DNA of 64,000 nt from contig JAGKQI010000054.1 of the NCBI GenBank assembly GCA_018806915.1, positions 310,001 to 374,000 on the forward strand. The letters are read 5' to 3'. A program made the position numbers and the translations under genes. Origin of the DNA: Phytophthora colocasiae. Its lineage: Eukaryota > Oomycota > Peronosporomycetes > Peronosporales > Peronosporaceae. A model generated the notes under the pieces. The model worked only from the letters and a program-made list of their open reading frames with translations, did not search any database and was not told the DNA's origin. The first letter of the stretch is position 1; each line of letters opens with the position of its first letter. Below are positions 52,523 through 62,127 of this stretch, in pieces.

Positions 52523-54091
52523 TTAGTGAGCATTGCTTGTAAGGAAACCAAGCTCACCGAAGAGCACGGAGGCAACGTGTAGGATCTGCTTTCTGTTAGC
52601 AGATCTGTCCAAGCCAAATAACTCGCACAAACCTTGCTGGAATTCCTGTTCCGCGCGCATGTTGTCTACAAGCCTCTGTGGATACATCATTAGATACACT
52701 GACATCACTCCTTAGCAGATCACGTACATGTATAGTTGGTGTCAATTGATCGACGCAGGTTACTTGAAGTAGCTTCATGTTTGCGAGTAAAACTTCATGA
52801 GCTTTAGATCCAGGCGGCTTCATTTGTTCACGGCGCGCATCCAGTTCAACCAGTACATCGTTCACATGATGCAATATCTGTAAACAACCCACTCGCTCTG
52901 TAAGTACGGCAGCGTAATACATGTATCTTAGAGGACTTGTTACCATTTTTAAAGCATCATGACAGGAAGTCTTTGCAGTGGATTCGGATCGAATAGAGTA
53001 GAAGGCGTCCTACAAGTTACACATCAGCCACAGAGCTAAACGCATAAGCACAGTAGTAACTCGTACCGTTTGAGGAGTTTCTCAACTCGCTCAACAAATT
53101 CTTGGTAAGTTGTTGAAACACGGGCGAGTTGGTGCGCATTTTGAACGCAGTTTGGGAGTTCAGCAACATCTTCGACTCCCAACACGTAGCAGCACGAAGC
53201 AACAATATCCGAACAGAGCCTTCCAACACGCTCTAAAACACCGGATTCTGTAAATTCCTGTCTTTTAGCCAAACTTGCAGTGTCCAACGAAAGATAACAG
53301 TGCAGCTTCTCGTTCAAGTACTTGTGATGTACTGCTGAGCTCTCCGTATTCACGTGTAACATTTGCAGCAGCCTTTCTTCAAGTATTCTCTCGGTAAGTG
53401 AAGGCTCTTTCAGAGAAACAATTTCACCTTCAACCGTCTGAAGATCTTTTCCTTTTACTACAGAACCCTTTATTCGTGCACACAGCTTGTGCATTTGTCT
53501 CTGTAGTCTTTCAACCTCAAGCTGCGAAGTCTGGCAACACAACAACGTTAATTTACATTACGACGAGCTCATTCTTGCGGTAATTTACCACCAGCTCCCG
53601 TCGCGTCGGTCGAGTACGCAACATATCCCGTAGTTTGGCATTATCTCGACCCAGTTCCCCAATTAAACTCTTCAATTGCAACAAGAACGGCCCCAGCGTT
53701 TTTAATGTTCTCTCTGCCCCTTCCTTCACCTGATCATCGCGCTTTGAATCTTCCTCCTTGCTTTCAGGAGCTAACATGTCCACAATTCCATTGATCTTGC
53801 GACGCCAGGCATCAGTTTTCTTTACAGATTTCTCCAGTTCCGTATCCCACTTAGATATATCAATCGACTTTATGTATTTGTCATTGCTATATTCCTCATT
53901 GTCATTGTTTTTCTGCTTCTCCCGAGCCAATTCCTGCTGCAGGCGCAAGGCGTAGCTGGCGTATCGCTTCACGTCACTTCGTGCTGCCTGTGTTTAGTAT
54001 AATAACTGCTAGTATTAAAGACTTTAGACGAGCAATGTACGCTTATATATACCTTTAGCTCTAAACGTAGCTCTCGTAGCTCTTCCTCCAT
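52523..54091 (-). CDS. Centrosomal protein CEP70-like
   Basis: Six exons: 54091..54053, 53987..53589, 53530..53067, 53009..52944, 52877..52764, 52675..52523, about 411 residues. Coiled-coil N-terminus (MEEELRELRLELK, LRLQQELAREKQKN). LRTRPTRRELV matches the human CEP70 block around ETRPTQHEL, and the C-terminal part RLVDNMRAEQEFQQGLCEL matches the CEP70 C-terminus. CEP70 binds gamma-tubulin at centrosomes and ciliary bases, fitting an organism with flagellated zoospores. Four junctions keep phase. Between exons 3 and 4 the obvious 57-bp intron (GTACGA...TTGTAG) leaves a one-base phase gap, so there is either a weaker splice site or a lesion. Confidence 0.7.
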
Positions 54092-54173
54092 CTTCAATAA
54101 TATGTTGAAGTCAACATTATACGTTACATCCGGTTAATGTATCCGGAATTAATTATAGCAGGCAACTTGAAGT

Positions 54174-55954
54174 TTACCACTTGAACCAATCGAACGGCAG
54201 CGTGAACACTCCATCCTGTCCAAGCCCATAGCTGCGGCTAATACAGAGACTACGACCTTGTGTGTATGTGTCCAGGAAACGCACCATTTCTTGTGGGATG
54301 GAACCTCTGGAGCTCTGTGGAACCATCCCGACCACTGCCTTCAGTAGCTCTTCGCAAGCGATGATGGCCTCTGCAATTGGAATCCCTTCGTCACGAGTGA
54401 TCGTCTTGATCTGCATGGCATCTGCGCACCGAGAAGAAATGTATGTGAATGCTTCCACGTTGGCATTGTGCGCTTCTTGCTGTCGACGAATTTGCGAACG
54501 ATTTCTATTGAGAAACGTGTGAGCTTCTCCGTATGAACTTGTGAACGGTGCTCGTACTTCTCCAGTCTCCAGAACTCTCCAGTCATACGAATCATCTTCA
54601 ATTACAAGCGTAAACTTCTCCAATAAACCTTGCTCGGTTTCATACGCAGCATCTCGCTGTCTCATGTTCTGGAGAAAAGATCGATAGTTAAGAGCTGAGC
54701 ACGTGTGACCTCGTGAAATCTCCGCTTCTCCAAGAGCAGCGGTTGCATCTATCTGCAAGGATATCAGACTATCTCGAGCTGCCTTCATGAACAATACCAT
54801 ATTCTCGTCAATGGTCTCGATGACCTGCACCCATTGAACAGGAACATCCGCCGGGTTCAGACCGATTTGATACTCGTTGCTGAAGTCAATCCCTGACGAG
54901 TTAGCACTGCGTACAAAATAACGATCGTAGTTAGACTCAAACAGTGGTCATGGATATCCAGCTCAAGGCAACCGTACCTGATGTCAATCGTGGCACCTTG
55001 CAGGAATCCTTTGGGAGTAAATATACCCTCCTTGTTCGCTCGAGCGTATTTGCGTAACGTTTGAAGAAGAATCATGACTGTCGTGTTTAGATGCATGGAA
55101 GACCAGCCGCACGAAAACAGCACGTCCTTAAGGCCCAGCTCACGTTTCAACGTGCCTTTGACTGATTGAATCGACTGCCATGCGATCTGCCGTCGTTTCT
55201 GGATCTCCACTGTCTCGTCCTCTTTCATATATTCCAGCAGCTCCTTCAACGTATGAATCGGTTTATTCCTCCTTCTCGAGGCAGAAACCGCAGCGGCTCG
55301 ATTCGCTTTGGCGTACATTTCGTTCATGGTAAATCCCCCGAAATCCATGCCACTCGGTCGTCTCCAGCCTCCTTGATCTCGCCAATCATCAGGTCTTCTC
55401 TCACCTCTCTTCTTCTTCACCCGACGTTGCCGAGACTCAGTTCCAGCTGCAACTTCCTCTTCGTTACTCAATTCAACTGTAACACCGCACTCCCTTAATA
55501 CTGCGATCATCTTGGTCTCAATATTCGCAGCCAGCTCTAACGGGAACCGCTTCAATCTCTTGCTTCCCTCTTCTGTTTCCTTTGTACTGAACGATGGCAC
55601 CATCACACTGAAGAAAACCTGCTGACAGTATCAAATAACTGTTAGAGAATGATATGTTCATCTTTTGTGACCAATTCACTGTAATATCGACCTTCTCCTT
55701 TGGAGCTTCTAGCCGTCTCCAGCTCATAGAGCCTCCACCCCCTTTAGCCGCGTAATGCTCGTCCATAAATTGGTTCAGAAGCTTCACAGACTGCAGATTT
55801 TCATCATGGACCTGCGGATTATTTATATATTGTAAGCACTACAGACGATGTAGAAGCTTGTATAGAGAATTTGACACACTTTAGGGATGTTACGAAAGTG
55901 GTCGGGATGCACGCGCAGTAGGAACTGCTTGAGCGTTGAGGAACGCTTGGCCAT
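54174..55954 (-). CDS. TCAIM-like mitochondrial protein (DUF4460/DUF4461)
   Basis: Four exons: 55954..55880, 55811..55680, 55618..54978, 54906..54174; introns 61-71 bp, all phases closing, 526 residues. It starts MAKRSSTLKQFLLRVHPDHF, the J-domain-like DUF4460 signature (L-x-F-Y-x-x-V-H-P-D), followed by NLQSVKLLNQFMD. The long remainder (ELGLKDVLFSCGWSSMHLNT and FLQGATIDI) fits DUF4461. The animal counterpart TCAIM is a mitochondrial matrix protein. It is divergently paired with SDHB, also mitochondrial. Function in protists is not known. Confidence 0.78.
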
Positions 55955-56299
55955 TGCGTCGCGCTCCCCAACTGTTTGTCTTAAATTGAGTATTGCGCAA
56001 CTTCAAGCGGTGTGGAATGATGGTCACAATGTGGTGTGTGGTGTGGCGCGGTGTATGACGGTGTGGACCTCCGGAATTTCTGTTTGCGCAACAGCATACC
56101 TATGCAATATCATAGAAAAACAAAATCGAACAGGTTCATTTCTTACAAAAGTTAAGTATAAACCTTCATATTGTGTTAAGTACGCTTCAGTTATTCATTG
56201 TCAAAGACACAAGTTAAACGTACGATCCGTGTTCGCTGAGCCGTCAGTCTCCAATTCCAACGGTGGAGTTGATCAAGTGTCCAGAAGCACAAGAAGAAG
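55955..56299. promoter_or_regulatory. Divergent promoter between TCAIM-like gene and SDHB
   Basis: 345 bp between two start codons facing away from each other. About 50 bp before the SDHB ATG, GTCAGTCTCCAATTCC (56241-56256) resembles the oomycete initiator plus flanking element. The two mitochondrial genes may share control. Confidence 0.4.
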
Positions 56300-57348
56300 A
56301 TGCTCTCGGCTGTGCGTTCCATCCAGAAGCCCGTGGTGAGCACGGGGCTGCGCGCCTTCAGTGTGCCGGCCTACAACCCGGACCTGAAGTCGCAGGCGTC
56401 CAAGCCGAAGGTGCGTTAGGGGGTCTCCCCTATAGGTTTTCGGTGGTGTGTGCTGCATTAACTGACGCTTTCCTGCCTCTGCTGCTCCTGCTACAGAACA
56501 TTAAGTACTTCAAGATCTACCGTTGGGATCCCGAGTCCAAGGAGAAGCCCTACCAGTGCACGTACCCCGTGGATCTAGACGAGTACGTGGTCGTTTAGAG
56601 GAAAATAGTTTAAACAGAAGACAAACTGACGCTATTGTGCTTTTAACAGATGCGGCCCCATGGTGCTGGACGCTCTGATCAAGATTAAGAACGAGCAGGA
56701 CCCAACCCTGACGTTCCGTCGCTCCTGCCGTGAGGGAATCTGTGGCTCGTGCGCCATGAACATTGACGGCGGCAACACGCTGGCGTGTCTGAGCCCCATC
56801 AAGAAGAACAAGGACGTAAGCAGCATCCACCCGTTGCCGCACATGTTCGTCATCCGTGACCTGGTGCCGGACATGAACAACTTCTACGACCAGTACACGT
56901 CTATCAAGCCGTGGCTGCACTCGGACAAGCCGAGCGATCCCAACCACGAGCACTTGCAGTCTATTGAGGACCGCAAGAAACTGGACGGCATGTACGAGTG
57001 CATTCTCTGCGCCTGCTGCAGCACCTCATGCCCCAGCTACTGGTGGAACCCGGACAAGTACCTTGGCCCCGCTGGTACGTGGCCATTCATTGTCTTTGCA
57101 TCCTTACTTGTCCCTAACTCTAACGGTTCTTTTTACCCTTGCTTCTACCAACAGTGCTGATGCAGGCGTTCCGTTGGATTGAGGACTCACGTGACGACAA
57201 GACGGAGGAGCGTCTGCGCGCTCTGGACGACTCGTTCAAGCTGTACAAGTGCCACACCATCATGAACTGCACGCGCACATGTCCGAAGGGCCTGAACCCG
57301 GCGCAGGCCATTGGCAAGATCAAGAGTCGACTCGCCAGTCTGCACTAA
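56300..57348 (+). CDS. SDHB: Succinate dehydrogenase iron-sulfur subunit (complex II)
   Basis: Four exons: 56300..56410, 56497..56582, 56650..57074, 57155..57348; all phases close, 271 residues. N-terminal presequence [20 protein letters not shown] is followed by the mature protein ([17 protein letters not shown]). Ligands for [2Fe-2S]: CREGICGSC...C; for [4Fe-4S]: [12 protein letters not shown]; for [3Fe-4S]: [17 protein letters not shown]. It passes electrons from the flavoprotein subunit to ubiquinone in the inner membrane. The conserved His in CHTIMNC and the Pro/Ser of the 4Fe-4S site are present. Length is normal for the family. Confidence 0.97.
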
Positions 57349-57892
57349 GCTCATGGACAGATTGATGTGCCACGCGCGAGGCAATCGGGTGTGATAAACG
57401 GTAGCGACACAGAAAGAAGCTGCAGCGAGAGGCGTCTCTAAGGGGCGGCCAGCCGATCGCAGTGCTGGTCGTGATGGCGCGTTGCAGGTCAGAATTGAAC
57501 AAAAAATACAAACTTCTAGTCACAGCGCGGAGAGGAATGCTCCAAGGTCGAGGTGATCGCTTCCTGGTTTAACAAGCTGAAACGCAACAAGCACAAGCAC
57601 GTGGCCAGAGCTGTGACGCGTCGATGTTGTACGGCGCTTTTCACACGCCGTCAGCGGCTCTGTACGTTTGGACGAACACGGCAGCCACGCAAAGTTTGCG
57701 GCAAAAGCATGTTCGTGTTTTGTGTGTTCATCAACTCAATGCTGCAAGCCAAAATTCATGTCTAATTCTCCTCTCCAACATTGAGCACTTCACTAACACC
57801 GAGAGGAAACTAAAAAGTAAAAGAAAAGCAATGCGCGAGAGACTCCAGCCCTGAGCTTGATCGTACATTACTGCTACAGTGGGCCGCCCCCG
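57349..57892. other. Convergent 3' regions of SDHB and the PDZ gene
   Basis: About 540 bp between two stop codons facing each other. No coding region supported; it should hold both 3' UTRs and terminators. Confidence 0.5.
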
Positions 57893-60800
57893 TCATACTG
57901 CCGCACTCACGCGCTGATTCACGAAGCCGGGGCCGTGTCGGATCTTCATCAGCGTCGTCTTGGTGCAGGTCTTGAAAAAATTGACAGTCTTCTTCACCCC
58001 CATCGTCGACGTGTTGCGGCCGTTGATCTCAATGATCACGTCGCCCACGCAAATATGCCGAAGCAGCTCGCAGCACGGTTCCTGACACACGTCAGTCACC
58101 AGCGGGTACGTGCCCTTCGCAAAGCGCACCTCCTTTAACTGCAACCCGATACTGCGGTTCTCCTTCCACTTGATTAGATACGTCGTACTGTCGGGAGTAT
58201 CCGCCATCGTGAGCTTGGGCTTCGGTCGGCCACGCACTTGGACTGTCGTGTTTACGGCGTTCGGAGCGACCAGCGGAACTGTTAACGCTTCCTCTTCAGT
58301 AAGCGCCGGCAGCTTGATAACACCACGAGCTGTCTTGCCCTTCTTTTTATACTTGGCCAAGTTGGCATTCAGCGACGGCTTGCTCGGCTTCGGCAGGTTC
58401 GCCGACTCGATCTTGTCCTTCGGGGCTTCCTGCATCATGATTTCGGTATCCACACTGTCGATGTCGCCAGCAATATCGGGATCATTAGAGAATTCGTCTG
58501 ACGGCTCGGTCGCGTCCATAAAGTCAACCTTGGGAGCTTCTACAACGTTGTTAATTGAAGAGTGCCCAATGCTAGACGAAGCTTCGTCCCTTGATGAAGT
58601 GTGGTGATGTGTTTTATGATGATCCGATTCAGGCTCAAGATCCCATGGGCTGTGATCACTGCTCCCCACCACTTCAGACTCGGTCTCCTCGACTGCAATG
58701 CCGACCTCCACATCAGCGAGCATGCCGACTTCTACCTCGTCCTCTGTCGAATTATCCACGGGGTGTGATGGAATTGCTTCTTCGATCTCATCAACAAGTT
58801 CAGCCGCTTCAGTCAATTCCACTTCTTCAGCAAGCTCAGCTTCTTCGACTAAATGTCCTTCTTCAGCAAGTTCAGCCTCTTCAATCAGTTCTGCTTCTTC
58901 AGCCACCTCAGTTTCCTCAGCCATAGTAACATCCTCCAGATGAGACTGTGCTGCAGGGGAAAGAAGAACACCAACGTCGATATCATCATCTTCACCTACT
59001 CGAATGGGCTCGGCCTTGATCGTCGGGGACGGAAGTTGTTCAGGCAAATCCCAAGGCTCAGTAGGCGATAGATGGGTGGCCTTGCTGACTGGAGAGAGCA
59101 CTGGCTCCTCTTCATGCACAGCAACTGAAGATTTCATGTGTTGTCGTTGCTCTTCGCTGCTGTTCCGGCTTCGTCTACCTTGAGACTTTTCAAAAATGTG
59201 TTGACTCTCCTTTGGTGAAGGAGGGCTCTCTTGTGAAGATGCAGTAAACTCATCGTCCTCCACTGGTAATGACACCGGGTTGTGTTCTTCGGTGGTGACT
59301 TCAGTAGCAATGAACGGCGAGAGTGGAGAAGCCAACGGTGAACTGCTTACCTTCGGCGAACTTCCAATGTGTGGCGAGACACTTGACGAAGTGCCGAAAT
59401 TCGGGGACATTTCAACTCTTGGCGAACTCCGCACCATAGGAGACGTGCTAGCTTTCGGGGATACGTCAAAGTTGGTACTTGGGGTGTTTTCGATCGTCTC
59501 TTGCTTTTTAGGCATAATCGGAGAGATCGGGGGAGGTGTCCGCATGTTTGCTCTGTCTGCATGGCGGTGTTCACGATGATTATCAAGAGAATCTTGGCGA
59601 ATTTGAGGAGAAGGCGGACGCGGAGGTGGCGTTGATGCGCGCTTCACAGTTGGACTAGGAGAACGGTGAGGCGTCCTGTTATTTGGTGGAGACGTTGAAG
59701 ACAATTGAGATGTGTCTACTGTCACAGATGGCGTCCTGTTCCGCAACGCAGCCTCCTCCTGTCGACGCTTCTCCTCACGTTCTTGCTGCTCCCGCTTTTG
59801 TTGCTCACGAAGTTGCTCTTCTCGTTCTTGTTGCTCACGAAGCTGCTTCTCACGCAGCTGTAGTTCACGTTGCTGTTGTTCACGCAACTGCTGTTCTCGT
59901 TTCTGCTGCTCTCGTTGCTGCTGCTCCCGTTGTTGCTGTTCAAGCTGTAGCTTCATACGCTGTTCTTGCTCGTGCTGCTCGCGAAGTTGCTTTTCTCGCT
60001 GTTGCTGCTCTCGAAGCTGCTGCTCATGAAGCTGTTGCTGTTCGCGATGCTGCTGGTCTCGAATTTTATGTAGTTCCCGTTTCTGTTCTTGTTCCCGCAT
60101 TTCTTGCTGCTCCCGCATTTGCTGCTGGCGTTGTTGGAGCTGCTGCTGCACTTGTTGTTGCTGCTGGCGTTGCTGTTGTTGTTGGTCGCCCTGTTTTACA
60201 ATAACTACTTGTTCATTCGGCTGCCTTCGCCTGAAGACTAGCCGCACAGGTTTGTTCATCTGCTGTAGCCGACCAAAGAACGCCTCGAACGTGTAGTTCG
60301 CCGACTTGATCCCGTTCGCAGACACGAGCGTATCATTGACAGCCACGGCACGTCGTACCACCGGATTCGCACTCGGAGTCGAGCGAGTCACAACAGGTAA
60401 ATTCGTCGCCCGGTCCTCACCAAAAAACAGCCCAAGAGATCCCGTTTCCCAGTACACCTGGTATTCATGAGGTCCCAGGGGGGAATGAGCCGAATGACTT
60501 CCAGATCCAGTAGCTGCCATTGCATCCCGCGGCGACACTTGTTCCCTGTTGCTCGGTACTCGTCGAGGAGCCTGTGAAGCAGCCATGCGGTCATTCCCGC
60601 CGTTCATCCCGTTCGGTCCAACCGATTGCGCCGGATTAACCGAGTCCTTGGCTCCTGTAGCTCGCCAGAACGCTCCTCGTGTGGCTTTGGGCGGTTTCTG
60701 GTCCTTCTGGGGCACGGAATTGGCTCTCTGGAACTTGCCAGTGGGGTCCCCCTCCTCCGGATTGGGTACGTTCTGTCTGGCATAATGACTGGCACTGTTG

Positions 60801-61300
60801 ACTGCGTTCGTGGAGCTGGAGCGCTGCACACCGAAAAGCTGCGAAGCTTCGTCCTCATCCGACGACGGCGTGCTGGCCGACATCCGCTCGAAACGAAGCA
60901 GCACGGGTTTCTTCATGGTGGCCAGGATCTTGAAGAAGTCCGAGAACGAATGGTCTTTGGAACGCACAACGTTGACGAATTTCAGAATATCTCCTTGACT
61001 GACAGCAGGGGAAATGCACGACTCAGTGGCTTTCGACACGTAGGGAATACCGTCCTTCTCCGATTCAAGGAAAATAACGCCCAGGACACCTCGTTCCCAT
61101 AAAACCTCGTACTCATTCTCGCCCAGAGGCGGTAGTTTGTCCCTGATCTTGTCGGCCCACGTCGCACGACGCATAATACCTCCCCCCGCCCCATTTAACC
61201 CGGGGGACGAGCTGCTGGGACCGTGAGACGCTGCAGAGCTGCTGGACTTGCTGGAGAAGAGCGGACCCCCGCGGAAATTCTTGCGGGACATCTTCTTCAT
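57893..61300 (-). CDS. Three-PDZ scaffold with Gln-rich coiled coil and Glu-rich region
   Basis: 1135 residues, single exon, ATG 61300 (MKKMSRKNFRGGPLF). PDZ-like domains near 60-140 (EYEVLWERGVLGVIFLES...GDILKFVNV), 275-360 (YQVYWETGSLGLFFGED...VNDTLVSANGI) and 1030-1125 (YLIKWKENRSIGLQL...VGDVIIEINGR). Residues ~370-530 are a Q/E/R-rich coiled coil (REQQLREQQQREL). A Ser/Pro-rich stretch with repeated SPKVSSSP-like motifs follows, then a Glu/Ala-rich repeat (EEAELAEE). A cytoplasmic scaffold or membrane-linker role is inferred. PDZ domains of this 'W-x-x-G-x-L-G-L-x-F' type are common in oomycetes. Confidence 0.82.
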   Translation of the reverse strand: MKKMSRKNFRGGPLFSSKSSSSAASHGPSSSSPGLNGAGGGIMRRATWADKIRDKLPPLGENEYEVLWERGVLGVIFLESEKDGIPYVSKATESCISPAVSQGDILKFVNVVRSKDHSFSDFFKILATMKKPVLLRFERMSASTPSSDEDEASQLFGVQRSSSTNAVNSASHYARQNVPNPEEGDPTGKFQRANSVPQKDQKPPKATRGAFWRATGAKDSVNPAQSVGPNGMNGGNDRMAASQAPRRVPSNREQVSPRDAMAATGSGSHSAHSPLGPHEYQVYWETGSLGLFFGEDRATNLPVVTRSTPSANPVVRRAVAVNDTLVSANGIKSANYTFEAFFGRLQQMNKPVRLVFRRRQPNEQVVIVKQGDQQQQQRQQQQQVQQQLQQRQQQMREQQEMREQEQKRELHKIRDQQHREQQQLHEQQLREQQQREKQLREQHEQEQRMKLQLEQQQREQQQREQQKREQQLREQQQRELQLREKQLREQQEREEQLREQQKREQQEREEKRRQEEAALRNRTPSVTVDTSQLSSTSPPNNRTPHRSPSPTVKRASTPPPRPPSPQIRQDSLDNHREHRHADRANMRTPPPISPIMPKKQETIENTPSTNFDVSPKASTSPMVRSSPRVEMSPNFGTSSSVSPHIGSSPKVSSSPLASPLSPFIATEVTTEEHNPVSLPVEDDEFTASSQESPPSPKESQHIFEKSQGRRSRNSSEEQRQHMKSSVAVHEEEPVLSPVSKATHLSPTEPWDLPEQLPSPTIKAEPIRVGEDDDIDVGVLLSPAAQSHLEDVTMAEETEVAEEAELIEEAELAEEGHLVEEAELAEEVELTEAAELVDEIEEAIPSHPVDNSTEDEVEVGMLADVEVGIAVEETESEVVGSSDHSPWDLEPESDHHKTHHHTSSRDEASSSIGHSSINNVVEAPKVDFMDATEPSDEFSNDPDIAGDIDSVDTEIMMQEAPKDKIESANLPKPSKPSLNANLAKYKKKGKTARGVIKLPALTEEEALTVPLVAPNAVNTTVQVRGRPKPKLTMADTPDSTTYLIKWKENRSIGLQLKEVRFAKGTYPLVTDVCQEPCCELLRHICVGDVIIEINGRNTSTMGVKKTVNFFKTCTKTTLMKIRHGPGFVNQRVSAAV

Positions 61301-62127
61301 GGCGAGCGGGCCGCTACGTCGTCCCCTAACGTTCTCGCTGTGCTCTGACTGCCTGCCTTGCGACCGGACGGTAGCCGCACTAAGTACGATCTGGGTCCCG
61401 TCTGTGTGAAGGGAGGAGCGTTCCCCGTCAGCTCGAAAGTCTCACGCAGAGCTCGACTAAGCAGCGTAGGAGGAAGACAGAGAGACCTGAACAATGGGTC
61501 AGGCAGGAGCTGCACTGCGTGTCCAAGTTAGTAGAGACTCTATATGACCAGTTGGCTTATACGGTAGAGGAAACTCTTAGACGACTGAGGCATAAAAGAC
61601 CTACACTCTCTTTTTTCATCTGGGTTTTTGTATCCATTGTTTTTATCCAATCAGAAATGAATATTATGCAACGGTCACAACAAGTTGAAGTGAGACTGAG
61701 GTTGCCATTACATGTACCTCATCAATGCCTACAATGTATCTGAAATGTGTACATACGATCACATTTAGGGACTTATGTGGTATCCTCGTCTCTGAAGAAG
61801 ACGATTGCTGTAATATATGGACCGTTGCGACTAAGTGCGTCCCCTCGTCTAATGCTGCACCGACACTAACGAGTCCACAACTGGTCTGCTTCACTGCCGA
61901 ACGATGGAAGATCTGCTGTACTGCTTTGTGGAGCGATGACATTTTTTTCTACCGTGCTGGACGCTTTGGCTGGCGATCCGGACGTTGGCACTGAAACTGC
62001 AACGTTAAAAGTGACGTTCTACCCATGATCCCAATGCGGAAGACCTCTAGGCTCCATCGTTATTCGTGCCAGTTACCAAAACGCTGAAGGTTGGGCAAGA
62101 CGAAACCTGCCGACGCCAAAGAAGACA
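61301..62127. other. Intergenic region between the PDZ gene and the receptor-like pseudogene
   Basis: About 830 bp of mostly AT-rich sequence, likely the promoter of the PDZ gene and old upstream DNA of the receptor-like locus. Short frames here have no recognisable domain. Confidence 0.4.

Noticed and set aside
59683..60204. Plus-strand frames rich in Ala/Val or Cys/Ser
   Set aside because: Antisense reading of the glutamine/glutamate coiled-coil repeat of the PDZ gene.
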